NCBI RefSeq assembly: GCF_016786255.1
Contig: NZ_JADMKT010000062.1
Coordinates: forward strand, 1 to 64,000
Reading direction: 5' to 3'
DNA: 64,000 bases
Source: Robertkochia sediminum
GTDB lineage: Bacteria; Bacteroidota; Bacteroidia; Flavobacteriales; Flavobacteriaceae
The position numbers and the translations under genes are program-made. The notes beneath the pieces were generated by a model. It searched no databases, had not been told where the DNA came from, and saw only the letters and a list, made by a program, of their open reading frames with translations. Below are positions 1-7,554 of this stretch, piece by piece. The first letter of the stretch is position 1. Each line of letters starts with the position of its first letter.

Positions 1-489
1 CATTAAATTGATGAATCGTTCTTTTTCCTTTAATTCAAATTCAGAATATTTATCTAGAAAAAAGGATGTCTTAAATTCCATAAAACTTATTATTTCGGAA
101 CCCATAATTTCAGCAAGGGAGCCATCAGCCTTTTCGACAATTACGCGGAACACTTCGAAATAGAATTCTAAATCGGAAGTATTCTCACTGAATAAAAGAT
201 CAATGCAACTTATCGTTTCGTCATTGTCCGAAGGATAAGATTCACCGGATAATATTGTTTTAGCGTATTGTTTTATTAGTAATGTGTCAATATTCTTAAG
301 ACTATTTTGACGGATATTGTATCTATAATTCTTTGTTTCAATTTCCTGTCTAGGACCTATATTCTCCTGAAGATTTTCGTCAATTATAGATGTTTGTTTA
401 GGTAGAGATTTACTTTTTTCCTCTTTTACCTCATTACAGGAGGGGAAGATTGTGATTAACAGGCATATTATTATGATCGGATTTCTCAT
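1..489 (-). CDS. Lipoprotein of unknown function, C-terminus beyond window edge
   Basis: An open frame of 163 codons begins with ATG at 489 and runs off the left edge without a stop, so the C-terminus is missing. The N-terminus is a short hydrophobic segment (MRNPIIIICLLITIFPSC) ending in a lipobox-like Cys, so the product is probably anchored in the envelope as a lipoprotein. The rest is Lys/Glu/Asn-rich with no domain I recognise. It lies on the island side of the tRNA-Asn scar at 3380 and is strongly AT-rich. An imperfect inverted repeat (493-635) separates it from the next gene, so the two are probably independent cargo genes rather than an operon. Confidence 0.6.
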   Translation of the reverse strand, partial: MRNPIIIICLLITIFPSCNEVKEEKSKSLPKQTSIIDENLQENIGPRQEIETKNYRYNIRQNSLKNIDTLLIKQYAKTILSGESYPSDNDETISCIDLLFSENTSDLEFYFEVFRVIVEKADGSLAEIMGSEIISFMEFKTSFFLDKYSEFELKEKERFINLM

Positions 490-492
490 ATT

Positions 493-635
493 GTGGCCAA
501 CGGTCGGGCTATGGCTCGTGGCGGGCGGGTTGATTGTTGCGTCCGATGAAAACGAATAGCTCGGTTAAGTTCATGAATATTTTTTCTTTTTTAGAAGTAC
601 CACACTAGCCATGAGATATAGCCGATGTTGGCAAC
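493..635. repeat. Imperfect inverted repeat between two cargo genes
   Basis: GTGGCCAAC at 493-501 is nearly the reverse complement of GTTGGCAAC at 627-635. The similarity continues inward: the complement of 601-626 and the stretch 502-525 share CGG.CTAT and GGCT.GTG blocks. GTTGCCAAC recurs at 1649-1657, so the 641-1633 gene is bracketed by inverted copies of the same 9-mer. This resembles the palindromic spacers that flank single-gene cassettes in some Bacteroidota genomes. It does not fit the canonical integron attC core GTTRRRY, and no integron integrase is in view. Confidence 0.45.
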
Positions 636-640
636 TGGCA

Positions 641-1633
641 TTATTTCAATAATTCTTTCAGTTTTTCGTTTAACTTTTCTCCACGTAAATTCCGGGCAAT
701 TATTGTTCCATGTTGGTCAATAAGAAAGTTGTCAGGAATTCCATTAATCCCATATATCAGTGAAGCAGTATTGTTTTTACTTAAATCGCTTAATTGTAAC
801 CAAGGTAATTTGTCGTTTTCAATTGCTTTAATCCAACTTTCTCTTTTTATGTCCTCTGAAACGGCAAAAATTTCGAAACCTTTGTTTTTAAAATCGTTAT
901 AAGTTTTCACTAAGTTTGGATTCTCTTTTCTACAAGGCCCACAGTTTGAAGCCCAAAATTCCAATAAAACAAGTTTTCCATCAAATTCAGATAGTCTTCT
1001 TTTTTTTCCTTTGATGTCCGTCATTCCAAAATCAACATACTTCTCTCCAATCTTGGGGTCTTTATTAAGTTTAATGTATCTCAATGCATTTTTACCAAAT
1101 TCTGAATCCTTGTTTTTATCTGATAGGTTATTATATAGTTCAGTAGTTTTCTCTTTTCCCCAAGAAGTGGCATAAAATGATAATAAATAAGCACTGTATA
1201 GTTTGTCTGGATTTTCAGTTATAAAATCAGCCCTGTACTTATGCCTTTTACTTCTTGGTATCGTGTCTAGTTTCTGCCCTAATGTTGTACTCAAATTTTC
1301 TGTTTCAGAGCCTAAAACTTTTGCGTTTTTGAAATCGGTATTAGTTGCATCGAAAGTCATTTGATTATTTTCCAACCATACAAACCGATATTGGGAAAAG
1401 TCATTAGTTCTCAAAATCACCTCTAATGGCGATTTAGATATTTCGGTATTGAATACAAAAGCATTATTCTTAATTTCTGTTGAATCAATTATTTCGTTAT
1501 CAAGTTCTAAATATAGAGATGTCCCATCTTTAAGTCCATTTGTCTTTCCGATCAATGAAAATTCCGCTTTCGGTTTTTTGTTACAGGCAATCGTCAATAA
1601 TGTTATAATTCCAAATAAAATTATTCTCATCAA
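641..1633 (-). CDS. TlpA-like thiol:disulfide oxidoreductase lipoprotein
   Basis: A 330-residue protein. The N-terminus is a lipoprotein signal ending in Cys (LLTIAC). About residues 25-110 resemble the DUF4369 domain that commonly precedes thioredoxin domains in Bacteroidota. The C-terminal ~140 residues are a TlpA/AhpC-TSA thioredoxin fold with the redox pair Cys231-Gly-Pro-Cys234 in a WASNCGPC context and a cis-Pro region near NGIPDNF. The expected role is reduction or resoldering of disulfides in exported proteins. It starts MMR, so either Met could be used. It stands alone between the inverted 9-mers at 627 and 1649, is AT-rich, and lies inside the integrated island, so it is probably cargo rather than a housekeeping copy. 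Confidence 0.85.
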   Translation of the reverse strand: MMRIILFGIITLLTIACNKKPKAEFSLIGKTNGLKDGTSLYLELDNEIIDSTEIKNNAFVFNTEISKSPLEVILRTNDFSQYRFVWLENNQMTFDATNTDFKNAKVLGSETENLSTTLGQKLDTIPRSKRHKYRADFITENPDKLYSAYLLSFYATSWGKEKTTELYNNLSDKNKDSEFGKNALRYIKLNKDPKIGEKYVDFGMTDIKGKKRRLSEFDGKLVLLEFWASNCGPCRKENPNLVKTYNDFKNKGFEIFAVSEDIKRESWIKAIENDKLPWLQLSDLSKNNTASLIYGINGIPDNFLIDQHGTIIARNLRGEKLNEKLKELLK

Positions 1634-2017
1634 TTTTGGTTTATGCTTGTTGCCAACTTGTTTATATAAGTAGTTTTGTGGTTTATATCCCCCTAAATCC
1701 AGAGGTAAAACACTATCACTTACGTTGTATCGAATATAGTTTATATATGCTATTATTCAAAGGTTCTTCCCTCCTTTTCTTAAACATCTTAGTATAAAAA
1801 GAGGCGGAATAGCGAGAGGGTAACACGCCAAGGCATGTTACGTATTACTACAAATTCCGCTTAGCCCCTGTAAACATTAAAGCTACCCTATATTTTAGCT
1901 TACTAAAACTTTAGGGTGTTGGTAGTAACATTTTAGTACTTGCATTTCATAGGCTAGTTATGGAAGATTAGGGGAAGACTGTAGTACTAATTATTGATAT
2001 TCTAACATGAAGCTGGC
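1634..2017. other. Intergenic region with two stem-loops
   Basis: No gene is supported here. GTTGCCAAC (1649-1657) repeats, inverted, the 9-mer at 627. A two-tier stem-loop pairs GCGGAAT (1804-1810) with ATTCCGC (1854-1860), with GTAACA/TGTTAC (1820-1825/1836-1841) inside it. A second AT-rich hairpin pairs 1885-1898 (ACCCTATATTTTAG) with 1903-1917. The second could act as a terminator for either flanking minus-strand gene, but no clear T-run follows the stem, so this is uncertain. Confidence 0.4.
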
Positions 2018-3229
2018 TTAAAGCAACTGAAGGACTGCCTGGTCGATCTTTGAAGAATCAAGCTCCTTTAAATAAGCCTGCGTTACAGATAGATTTTGAT
2101 GACCAAGTGATTCGCTGATGATATCGGTTGCTACCCCTTTTTGTTTTAGGCAATTGGCAAAGCTGTGCCGTGCCACGTAACTGGTAACGTTTTTATCAAT
2201 ACCACAGACTTTGGCAATTTCCTTAAGATCTCGATTGTACCTCCTCATTACCTTATGTTTTCGATCTTCAATCTGAACAGGAGTAAGATCATCTTTAAGC
2301 AATATTGGAAAAACATAACCCGTACCGGAATTGTCTTCTTTGAAGTAGTTCAGGATAGCTCTTACAGGCTCGATTATTTGAATTGTAAAATGTCCTTTTG
2401 TTTTTGACCGTATGTAATAGATCTTTTCATTCCTGATATCATCCCATCTTAATTTCATCATATCGGCAAAGTTCATCCCCCTTGTATAGAAACTAAAAAC
2501 AAACAGGTGACGTGCAAGGGTAAGGTCTGGATATTCTTCAAGATTCATATTTACGATCTTATTTACCTCCTCCATAGAGAGCGCTCGCTTTCTGGTGTGC
2601 ACTTTAAACTTTGAGAGTTTATAGGCTTTAAATGGATAAAAGGATTCTTTGACCCAGCCCCTTTCAATCGCCTTATTGTACATGGCTCGAATACCACGCA
2701 TGTAAACAATGATTCCATTATCCCTCCATCCCTCTGATCTTAGGTATACTTCGTACTTATTTAAAAAACGAGGATCTAAATCCTGGAAGGAAAATCGCCT
2801 GTTGAAGCGGGTGAATTTAAAAACTGAGTTTTTGACATTTTTATAGTAACGCGCATTACCCATCCGACCGGACTCGATCATTTCCTGAACTAATTCCTCC
2901 CAGAAGGGAAATACCTTTTGGGAGGCTGGATTACTTTTTACCCGGTATTTAAATTCAAAATCGTCAAGGGTGAATCCTTCCTGCTGTAATTTTAATTCAG
3001 TAAGTACCTCCAGTGCCTTATCCTTGAATTTAAGCAGAAGTCGATTTTGTTGAAGGTAATTTTCATGCTTACTGTTAAAGCAACCTTCAGATGCGTTCCA
3101 TTGATTCCGTCTGACACTAAAAATAGTTTTGAAGTATTTAGATTGCCTGTTTTTTGTGACCCGAATATAGACCGGAAACCTTCCGTCAGCAAGTGGCTTT
3201 TTTCTTATTACTGTCTTTATACTGGTCAT
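2018..3229 (-). CDS. Tyrosine recombinase/integrase of the island
   Basis: Site-specific recombinase of the phage-integrase superfamily, Bacteroidota type. The preferred start is the ATG at 3229 (MTSIKTVIRKK...), giving 403 residues. The frame stays open to 3379, but that extension runs through the att scar and lacks integrase features. An Arm-type N-terminal DNA-binding domain and a SAM-like core-binding domain (about 110-210) precede the catalytic domain. Visible catalytic residues are Arg250 (YTRGMNFADM), a Lys in the SKTKGH strand, ARH (YVARHSFA, where the usual first His is Tyr, as is frequent in this group), LGH, and nucleophile Tyr386 (QAYLKEL). It sits ~150 bp from the truncated tRNA-Asn, so it is very likely the enzyme that inserted the island lying to its left. 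Confidence 0.92.
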   Translation of the reverse strand: MTSIKTVIRKKPLADGRFPVYIRVTKNRQSKYFKTIFSVRRNQWNASEGCFNSKHENYLQQNRLLLKFKDKALEVLTELKLQQEGFTLDDFEFKYRVKSNPASQKVFPFWEELVQEMIESGRMGNARYYKNVKNSVFKFTRFNRRFSFQDLDPRFLNKYEVYLRSEGWRDNGIIVYMRGIRAMYNKAIERGWVKESFYPFKAYKLSKFKVHTRKRALSMEEVNKIVNMNLEEYPDLTLARHLFVFSFYTRGMNFADMMKLRWDDIRNEKIYYIRSKTKGHFTIQIIEPVRAILNYFKEDNSGTGYVFPILLKDDLTPVQIEDRKHKVMRRYNRDLKEIAKVCGIDKNVTSYVARHSFANCLKQKGVATDIISESLGHQNLSVTQAYLKELDSSKIDQAVLQLL

Positions 3230-3379
3230 AGAAAATTGATAATGGGTACAACATGGGTACAACAAATCGCCTATAAAAGGTACAATTAATGAAACCAAAT
3301 ACAAAGTCAATCTTCGGGAAACCCAGTGTTTACAGGTGTTTTGAAAGCATATGAAAATTGATGAAAACCCATTCAGCAC

Positions 3380-3424
3380 GCCTGTTAATCAGAGGGTCCT
3401 TGGTTCGAGCCCAAGAGGGGGAGC
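3380..3424 (+). other. Attachment site: truncated tRNA-Asn 3' end
   Basis: The 3' part of a tRNA is present without its 5' half. It has the anticodon loop CTGTTAA (3382-3388, anticodon GTT = Asn), the 3' anticodon strand TCAGA, variable loop GGGTC, T-stem CTTGG/CCAAG (3399-3403/3411-3415) around TTCGAGC, and the acceptor strand AGGGGGA plus discriminator G. The preceding bases (CACGC) cannot pair with TCAGA, and no D-arm or 5' acceptor (expected TCCCCCT) exists upstream. Identity therefore stops at the anticodon loop, as expected for a duplicated att core. CCA is not encoded. With the integrase on its left, this should be the right border, and an intact tRNA-Asn should lie beyond the left window edge. 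Confidence 0.8.
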
Positions 3425-3435
3425 TTAAAAGCAGA

Positions 3436-3462
3436 AAGCCAGCCGTAAGGTTGGCTTTTTTT
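3436..3462 (+). terminator. Rho-independent terminator after the tRNA-Asn fragment
   Basis: AAGCCAGCC (3436-3444) pairs with GGTTGGCTT (3449-3457), with one G-U pair and a GTAA loop, followed by a run of T. It is presumably the original terminator of the tRNA transcript and marks the start of non-island sequence. Confidence 0.75.
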
Positions 3463-3472
3463 ATTTGTGATA

Positions 3473-3668
3473 CCTCGAAGGGCGAGAAGCCTGTCCCGAG
3501 AAGCTCAGCGACGAGGGAAGCCCAAGAGGGACGGCCTAGTGTTAAGAAAAGGTCCAGTGGACCTTTTTAACGAACCTGCCTGACGGCAGACAGGGGAGCA
3601 AGCTGGCGCGCATGCATTAAAACATGAATAGCTACAATACAGAAAGTCCAACATAAAAAGTTGGATTT
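3473..3668 (+). repeat. Dispersed hairpin repeat, copy A
   Basis: This is the most complete copy of a repeat family. In order it has CTCGAAGGGCGAGAAGCC (3474-3491), GCCCAAGAGGGACGGCC (about 3519-3535), and hairpin 1 AAAAGGTCC-AGT-GGACCTTTT (3547-3567). Then come a small stem CCTGCCTG/CAGACAGG (about 3575-3594), GAGC.AGCTGGCGCG, an AT-rich linker, and hairpin 2 AAAGTCCAAC/GTTGGATTT (3643-3652/3660-3668). Copy C shares the whole second half. The 3230-3742 gap contains only the att site, a terminator and this repeat. Confidence 0.7.
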
Positions 3669-3742
3669 GTTTTAGCTCTTATCTATAAAATCCTATATAA
3701 AAAAGTACAAATCCTCAAAACTCATTTTTCATATGTTATATT

Positions 3743-4126
3743 TTACTCTATCAACCAGTTAACATAATATTCTGATTCAAATTTTGTCCCAACATCATTT
3801 AGAACAGTGTCAAAAAATTGTAGAGATGCTTTATTATGTTTTGAAATCTTAAATCTTAGTTGATTGTTCTTATTTTTCAAAAGTAAATTTATCGTCTTCT
3901 TTCCATATCCCAATCTTTGATAGTTTTTGATGATATAAATAGAATAGTCTCTATATGTTTTATTATCAAAATAATATCCGCCACCAACTATAGTAGAGCT
4001 ATCATAAATTAAAAAAAAGACTAAACTTCTATGTTTACGTAAGCTTCCCAAAAACCATTTCAAATTCAATTTGTCTCTTTGAAAAAGGTTTAAAAAAGAC
4101 TCTTTTGTAGATAATTTAATCTTCAA
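3743..4126 (-). CDS. GNAT-family acetyltransferase-like protein
   Basis: A short frame with a GNAT-like core. A strand/turn (STIVGGGYYF) is followed by the acetyl-CoA loop-like segment NYQRLGYGKKTINLLL, matching the R/Q-x-x-G-x-G/A pattern, and a C-terminal KHNKASLQFF helix that resembles the N-x-x-S/A-x-x-F-Y signature of the family. The frame is open from an ATG at 4225, but that overlaps the upstream gene by 110 bp. The TTG at 4126 just overlaps the upstream stop and gives a compact 127-residue domain, so I prefer it as a translationally coupled start, at low certainty. The substrate is unknown. The gene is very AT-rich, unlike the chromosome further right, suggesting recent acquisition. 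Confidence 0.5.
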   Translation of the reverse strand: MKIKLSTKESFLNLFQRDKLNLKWFLGSLRKHRSLVFFLIYDSSTIVGGGYYFDNKTYRDYSIYIIKNYQRLGYGKKTINLLLKNKNNQLRFKISKHNKASLQFFDTVLNDVGTKFESEYYVNWLIE

Positions 4127-4772
4127 CAAAATCGTCAAAATTGTTAGATATAGGTCCAGCAGCAACTGAATAAACCAGTCGTACTTGAGTAGAATTATCA
4201 CAAAAGACAGTATAATTCTGTTCAACTGTATTATCGAAATCTAGATATGGTACATTCTCGCTTATAAAATCTTTGATTTCACTTTTTAATATATCTACTT
4301 GTTCTTCTGAAAGCTCAACATCAATATATTCATCATCACATAGATAAGACACTTCTAAATAATTAAAGTCTTTTCCATCGTAATCAAAAACAAAATCAAA
4401 ATTTTCATATCTAAAATCATCACAATCAACTTTTTCTCTTAAAAAAGATATTTCATCCTTTTCGTCTAACGCAAAATAGACATCATCAAATTCATCTTCA
4501 TACTCATGAAATGTTGTCAAAAATATTAACTCATTATCAAGTAACTCAAATTCAATCTCAAAATCATGCATTTCATTTTGTTCAAGCAAATAATCTGCGT
4601 AACAACTCATCCATTCATTAAGCATTTTTCCAAATTCATCAGAATAATCAAGCTTTTTATTATTAATGTAAACATAAACCTCATTACCCTTATGAGCATA
4701 AGTGAATGAAGCTGAAACAACATCTCCTCTTTGTAAAATATCTACTATAGATGCCTTAAAATTGTTTTTCAT
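4116..4772 (-). CDS. Acidic protein of unknown function
   Basis: A 218-residue protein, soluble (no signal peptide or membrane segment), strikingly rich in Asp, Glu, Tyr and Phe and strongly acidic overall. I recognise no domain. Its first ~70 residues could form beta strands (DVVSASFTYAHKGNEVYVYIN). The middle is dominated by clusters such as EYEDEFDDVYF, and the end has a weakly hydrophobic stretch. It overlaps or abuts the downstream GNAT-like frame, so the two are probably co-transcribed. Acidic proteins of this type in small AT-rich islands are sometimes immunity or anti-restriction proteins, but nothing in the sequence shows that here. Confidence 0.6.
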   Translation of the reverse strand: MKNNFKASIVDILQRGDVVSASFTYAHKGNEVYVYINNKKLDYSDEFGKMLNEWMSCYADYLLEQNEMHDFEIEFELLDNELIFLTTFHEYEDEFDDVYFALDEKDEISFLREKVDCDDFRYENFDFVFDYDGKDFNYLEVSYLCDDEYIDVELSEEQVDILKSEIKDFISENVPYLDFDNTVEQNYTVFCDNSTQVRLVYSVAAGPISNNFDDFVED

Positions 4773-4829
4773 GATAAAAATATCTTTACAAAATTACTTG
4801 AAGCATGCTTTCAAGATAAAAAACTTTCT

Positions 4830-4928
4830 CTAAGTTTTTTTAGAGAAGAATTCTATAATGAAATCTATTATCTGTTCTGAAACCTCTCCAGCATCATCAT
4901 GATTATTATATTCATGGAAAACTTCCAT
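4830..4928 (-). pseudogene. Possible C-terminal remnant of a hydrolase gene
   Basis: A 32-codon frame (ATG at 4928, TAG at 4830) reads EVFHEYNN... and then an amphipathic helix ending EFFSKKT. That pattern, a His-Glu followed by a helix, resembles the end of alpha/beta hydrolases around the catalytic His. An in-frame stop directly precedes the ATG and no hydrolase body lies upstream, so this is at best a decayed fragment. Between 4929 and 5186 I see nothing else. Confidence 0.25.
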
Positions 4929-5186
4929 TTAAATGAGGCCATTTCTTTTAAAATGTAAAACTCAATTGAGTAAAAAACTTTATGATGTTTTTGATTTATG
5001 TATTTAGATCGCTATCACATGTAGCATCATAGCCTGTAAATGAAGGTAGGGTTGTAATTAACTCTCTGAACTTCCTTCTTTTGAAAGCACTTGACTTAGT
5101 TGGCCTATAATATTCTCTAATGTACCACTTTGAAACTCTGGGTGAGGTAAATCGGTCAATTGAATTATTACTGAATATCCTACATC

Positions 5187-5206
5187 GAGGGTCCTTGGTT
5201 TGAGCC
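5187..5206 (+). repeat. Second copy of the tRNA T-arm sequence
   Basis: These 20 bases match 3392-3411 of the truncated tRNA-Asn at 19 of 20 positions (TTTGAGCC here against TTCGAGCC). The match then breaks into a GGCAGGCAGGCAG run before continuing with GCCCAAGAG. With the copy at 3392 it brackets the AT-rich 3425-5186 segment as a direct repeat, so it may be the far border of a second, decayed integration. Confidence 0.5.
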
Positions 5207-5222
5207 GGCCGGCAGGCAGGCA

Positions 5223-5385
5223 GGCCCAAGAGACGGCCGAGCGTTCAAAAAACATCCTGTGGATGTTTTTAGCGACTGGGCGAGCTGGCGCGTGGGCATT
5301 ACTTTCAATAAAACACCACTGTTTCTAAACCCCTTGTGTGGCTTTTTTTACTTGCGACCACTCGAAGGGCGAGAAGCCTGTCCCG
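5223..5385 (+). repeat. Dispersed hairpin repeat, copy B
   Basis: It contains GCCCAAGAGACGGCC.AGCGTT, hairpin AAAAACATCC-TGT-GGATGTTTTT (5248-5270), then GGGCGAGCTGGCGCG. After a short unique stretch, GGCTTTTTTTACTTGCGACC.CTCGAAGGGCGAG... (5340-5385) matches 3453-3498 of copy A. The stem differs from copy A by paired changes (GGTCC/GGACC becomes CATCC/GGATG), so pairing is conserved while sequence is not. The order of modules is permuted relative to copy A. Confidence 0.65.
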
Positions 5386-5446
5386 GGAGCACAGGAATCC
5401 TTAAAGCCGGCCCACCGCCTCTTAGGTTTGTAGTATCTAATCTGTT

Positions 5447-6619
5447 TTATAGCAAAACAGGATGTCTTTCGAACTTTTTATTTCTATCGAATAAATACCG
5501 GTAGGTCACTAATGTTCGGGAGTGTTTCCCTCCTAAATTTTTAGAAATACCCAGTATTTTAGGATTGAAGTCACCTTGCCAATAAAGCTCCAGTTTTTTG
5601 TAGGATGTGGTGGATTTAATCACTTGCTCTGCTTCCACGATCAAGTAATAATCAAGACCTTTTCCTTGAAACTCGGGAACAACACCAAAGGCGAGACCTA
5701 TAAAATTCTCATTTTTAACCAGTTTTTTAATGAGAAAGAATTTCAGCTTTGAAAACCACCCGAACTTTCCATGAAGGTGTTTGATCACCTGGTTGATATC
5801 CGGTAAATTAACCCACATCGCTACAGGTTCATCCTTGTAATATGCGAACCAAATAAGTTTCTCATCCAAAACAGGCTTTATGGTTTTAAAAAGTTTCAGT
5901 ACCTGTTCGGGCGAAATATCCTTGTTCCCTTCATGTTGTGCCCAGGCTTTATTGTAGATAACACTTAAGTCCCTGGCATATTTTTCCAGGTTCTTTTTAT
6001 TGATAAATTCAGCTTTAAAGTCAGGGTCTCCTGAATATTTTTTATGGGCTTCATAAAATTTGGGGGCTAATTGATGCGCTTCACCGGATACCGTAAGGCT
6101 CCAGCATAATTGATCATAAAAATTTCGAAACCCGTATGCCTCAAATAAGTTTTTATAATAAGGCGGATTGTAATTCATGTTGTAGATCGGAGGATGAAAT
6201 CCATCTACCAACAAACCCCACCATTTATCTCTGTCACCAAGATTAATAGGGCCATCCATGGCCTCCATTCCTCTATCCATCAACCATTTTTTGGCAGTAT
6301 TAAACAACAATGCTGCAGCCTTATGATCATCTATGCAATCAAAAAATCCGATACCTCCGACCTCAACATCATCACCTTTATTGGTATATTTTTTATTCAC
6401 AAAAGCAGCAATTCTTCCTATCAACTTTCCTTGATCATCTTTCAATACCCATCGCATGGCTTCAGCTTTTTGTAAGAGCTTGTTTTTTGATTTGTCGAAT
6501 ACTGAAAGAACATCGTTATCCAATGGCTGGATCCAATTTGGATACGCCTTGTTAATCAGGACATGAACCTCCAAAAAATCCTTCTCTAATGCTTTGGTGT
6601 TGACTTCAAAATTCTTCAT
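5447..6619 (-). CDS. GNAT-like conserved protein of unknown substrate
   Basis: A 390-residue cytoplasmic protein without signal or membrane segments. The N-terminal half (RWVLKDDQGKLIGRIAAFVN, then GGIGFFDCIDDH) and the C-terminal half (IGLAFGVVPEFQGKGLDYYLIVEAEQ) both read like GNAT folds, with the second carrying an acetyl-CoA loop-like Q-G-K-G motif. Related proteins in Bacteroidota are large tandem GNAT proteins of unknown function. A glycine-rich PINLGDRDKWWGLL segment lies between. The start ATG at 6619 is preceded by an AT-rich leader. It is the first gene of normal chromosomal composition after the AT-rich region and appears monocistronic. Confidence 0.7.
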   Translation of the reverse strand: MKNFEVNTKALEKDFLEVHVLINKAYPNWIQPLDNDVLSVFDKSKNKLLQKAEAMRWVLKDDQGKLIGRIAAFVNKKYTNKGDDVEVGGIGFFDCIDDHKAAALLFNTAKKWLMDRGMEAMDGPINLGDRDKWWGLLVDGFHPPIYNMNYNPPYYKNLFEAYGFRNFYDQLCWSLTVSGEAHQLAPKFYEAHKKYSGDPDFKAEFINKKNLEKYARDLSVIYNKAWAQHEGNKDISPEQVLKLFKTIKPVLDEKLIWFAYYKDEPVAMWVNLPDINQVIKHLHGKFGWFSKLKFFLIKKLVKNENFIGLAFGVVPEFQGKGLDYYLIVEAEQVIKSTTSYKKLELYWQGDFNPKILGISKNLGGKHSRTLVTYRYLFDRNKKFERHPVLL

Positions 6620-6865
6620 AGAATCAGTATTGAATTAATTAGTGCTATTCTGAATATTTAAAACAAATATTTAAATACCGTTTCTAAAAAGAAAGTTATT
6701 TGAAGAAAACTTAAAATCAGTAGATTTTCCCCTTCTTTTCGTTTAACGACTTGTCGTCACCAGCGGAAACGCAATTAAAGAAGTGCTATCCCACTCTCCT
6801 ATACATCCGCATTCAGATACCCTATATTCAGAAGAGATCATTATTCGGTAAACATCACCCAAGTG

Positions 6866-6984
6866 CCTTCCGAGCGTTTAGAAAACATCCTGTGGATGTT
6901 TTTATCGAAGGAGCGAGACGGCGCGTCAACCATAAAACATAAATAGCCACAATACAGGAAGTCCGACTTGAAAAAGTTGGACTT
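6866..6984 (+). repeat. Dispersed hairpin repeat, copy C
   Basis: CCGAGCGTTTAG, hairpin AAAACATCC-TGT-GGATGTTTT (6882-6902), ATCGAAGGAGCGAGACGGCGCG, a linker nearly identical to that of copy A (CATAAAACATAAATAGCCAC), and hairpin 2 AAGTCCGAC/GTTGGACTT (6959-6967/6976-6984). The last stem differs from copy A but still pairs by a G-U. The 6620-7048 gap holds this repeat and the presumed promoter of the next gene, nothing else that I can see. Confidence 0.7.
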
Positions 6985-7048
6985 TGTTGCGTTTAGCCCC
7001 CAATACTTTAGATTCCGACCTATTCATTATCTTTAATCAAAAACCACG

Positions 7049-7525
7049 ATGAAAACTTTTCTCTTCTTCCTTTTTAGCCTTTGCATTTTATCAGGATACG
7101 CTCAAAGCACCAACTATACCATCGCCTCCTATGAAGAAGAGGGCACCAAAGCCCCAAATACCCACTATATAGGCGAAGCATGGCTTCATCATTTGGTAAG
7201 CGCAGACAAAGACCTTAGCTACAACATCACCAAGGCTACATTCAAGGCAAACTCTACCTTAGACTGGCATCATCACGATTCTCCCCAAGTGCTTATCGTT
7301 GTTGAAGGTGAAGGGTATTACCAGGAAAGAGGTAAGGAACCTATCCGTATGAAGGAGGGCGATGTGATCCAGTGCCCGAAAGACACCGAGCACTGGCACG
7401 CTTCCTCAAAGGAACATGATGTGACCTACCTAGCTATTTACGGTGGTACACAACCCACCACCTGGACCGAAGTTTTGAGCCGGGAATACTACAACCAGGT
7501 CGCAGAAACATTAAAGGAAAAATAA
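7049..7525 (+). CDS. Secreted cupin-domain protein
   Basis: A 158-residue protein with a signal peptide (cleavage after GYAQ). One cupin barrel carries the metal motif HHHDSPQVL...GEGYYQERG in the first box and PKDTEHWHA in the second, so three or more His can bind a metal. Such single-domain cupins resemble the HNL/carboxymuconolactone-decarboxylase-associated type, but many have no known reaction. The next gene, an exported esterase, starts 30 bp downstream on the same strand, and a secreted glycosidase follows, so the three may form an exported catabolic unit. No substrate can be read from the sequence. Confidence 0.8.
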   Translation: MKTFLFFLFSLCILSGYAQSTNYTIASYEEEGTKAPNTHYIGEAWLHHLVSADKDLSYNITKATFKANSTLDWHHHDSPQVLIVVEGEGYYQERGKEPIRMKEGDVIQCPKDTEHWHASSKEHDVTYLAIYGGTQPTTWTEVLSREYYNQVAETLKEK

Positions 7526-7554
7526 ACCAACAGCATCACACCTCATCTCAAGCT

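Noticed and set aside
493-1657. Canonical integron attC sites
   Set aside because: The 9-mers GTTGGCAAC/GTTGCCAAC do not fit GTTRRRY/RYYYAAC and no IntI gene is in view.
2018-3379. Integrase start at 3379
   Set aside because: The extra 50 codons run through the tRNA scar and spacer and carry no integrase features; 3229 is preferred.
3382-3424. Complete tRNA-Asn gene
   Set aside because: No 5' acceptor, D-arm or pairing 5' anticodon strand exists upstream; only the 3' part from the anticodon loop is present.
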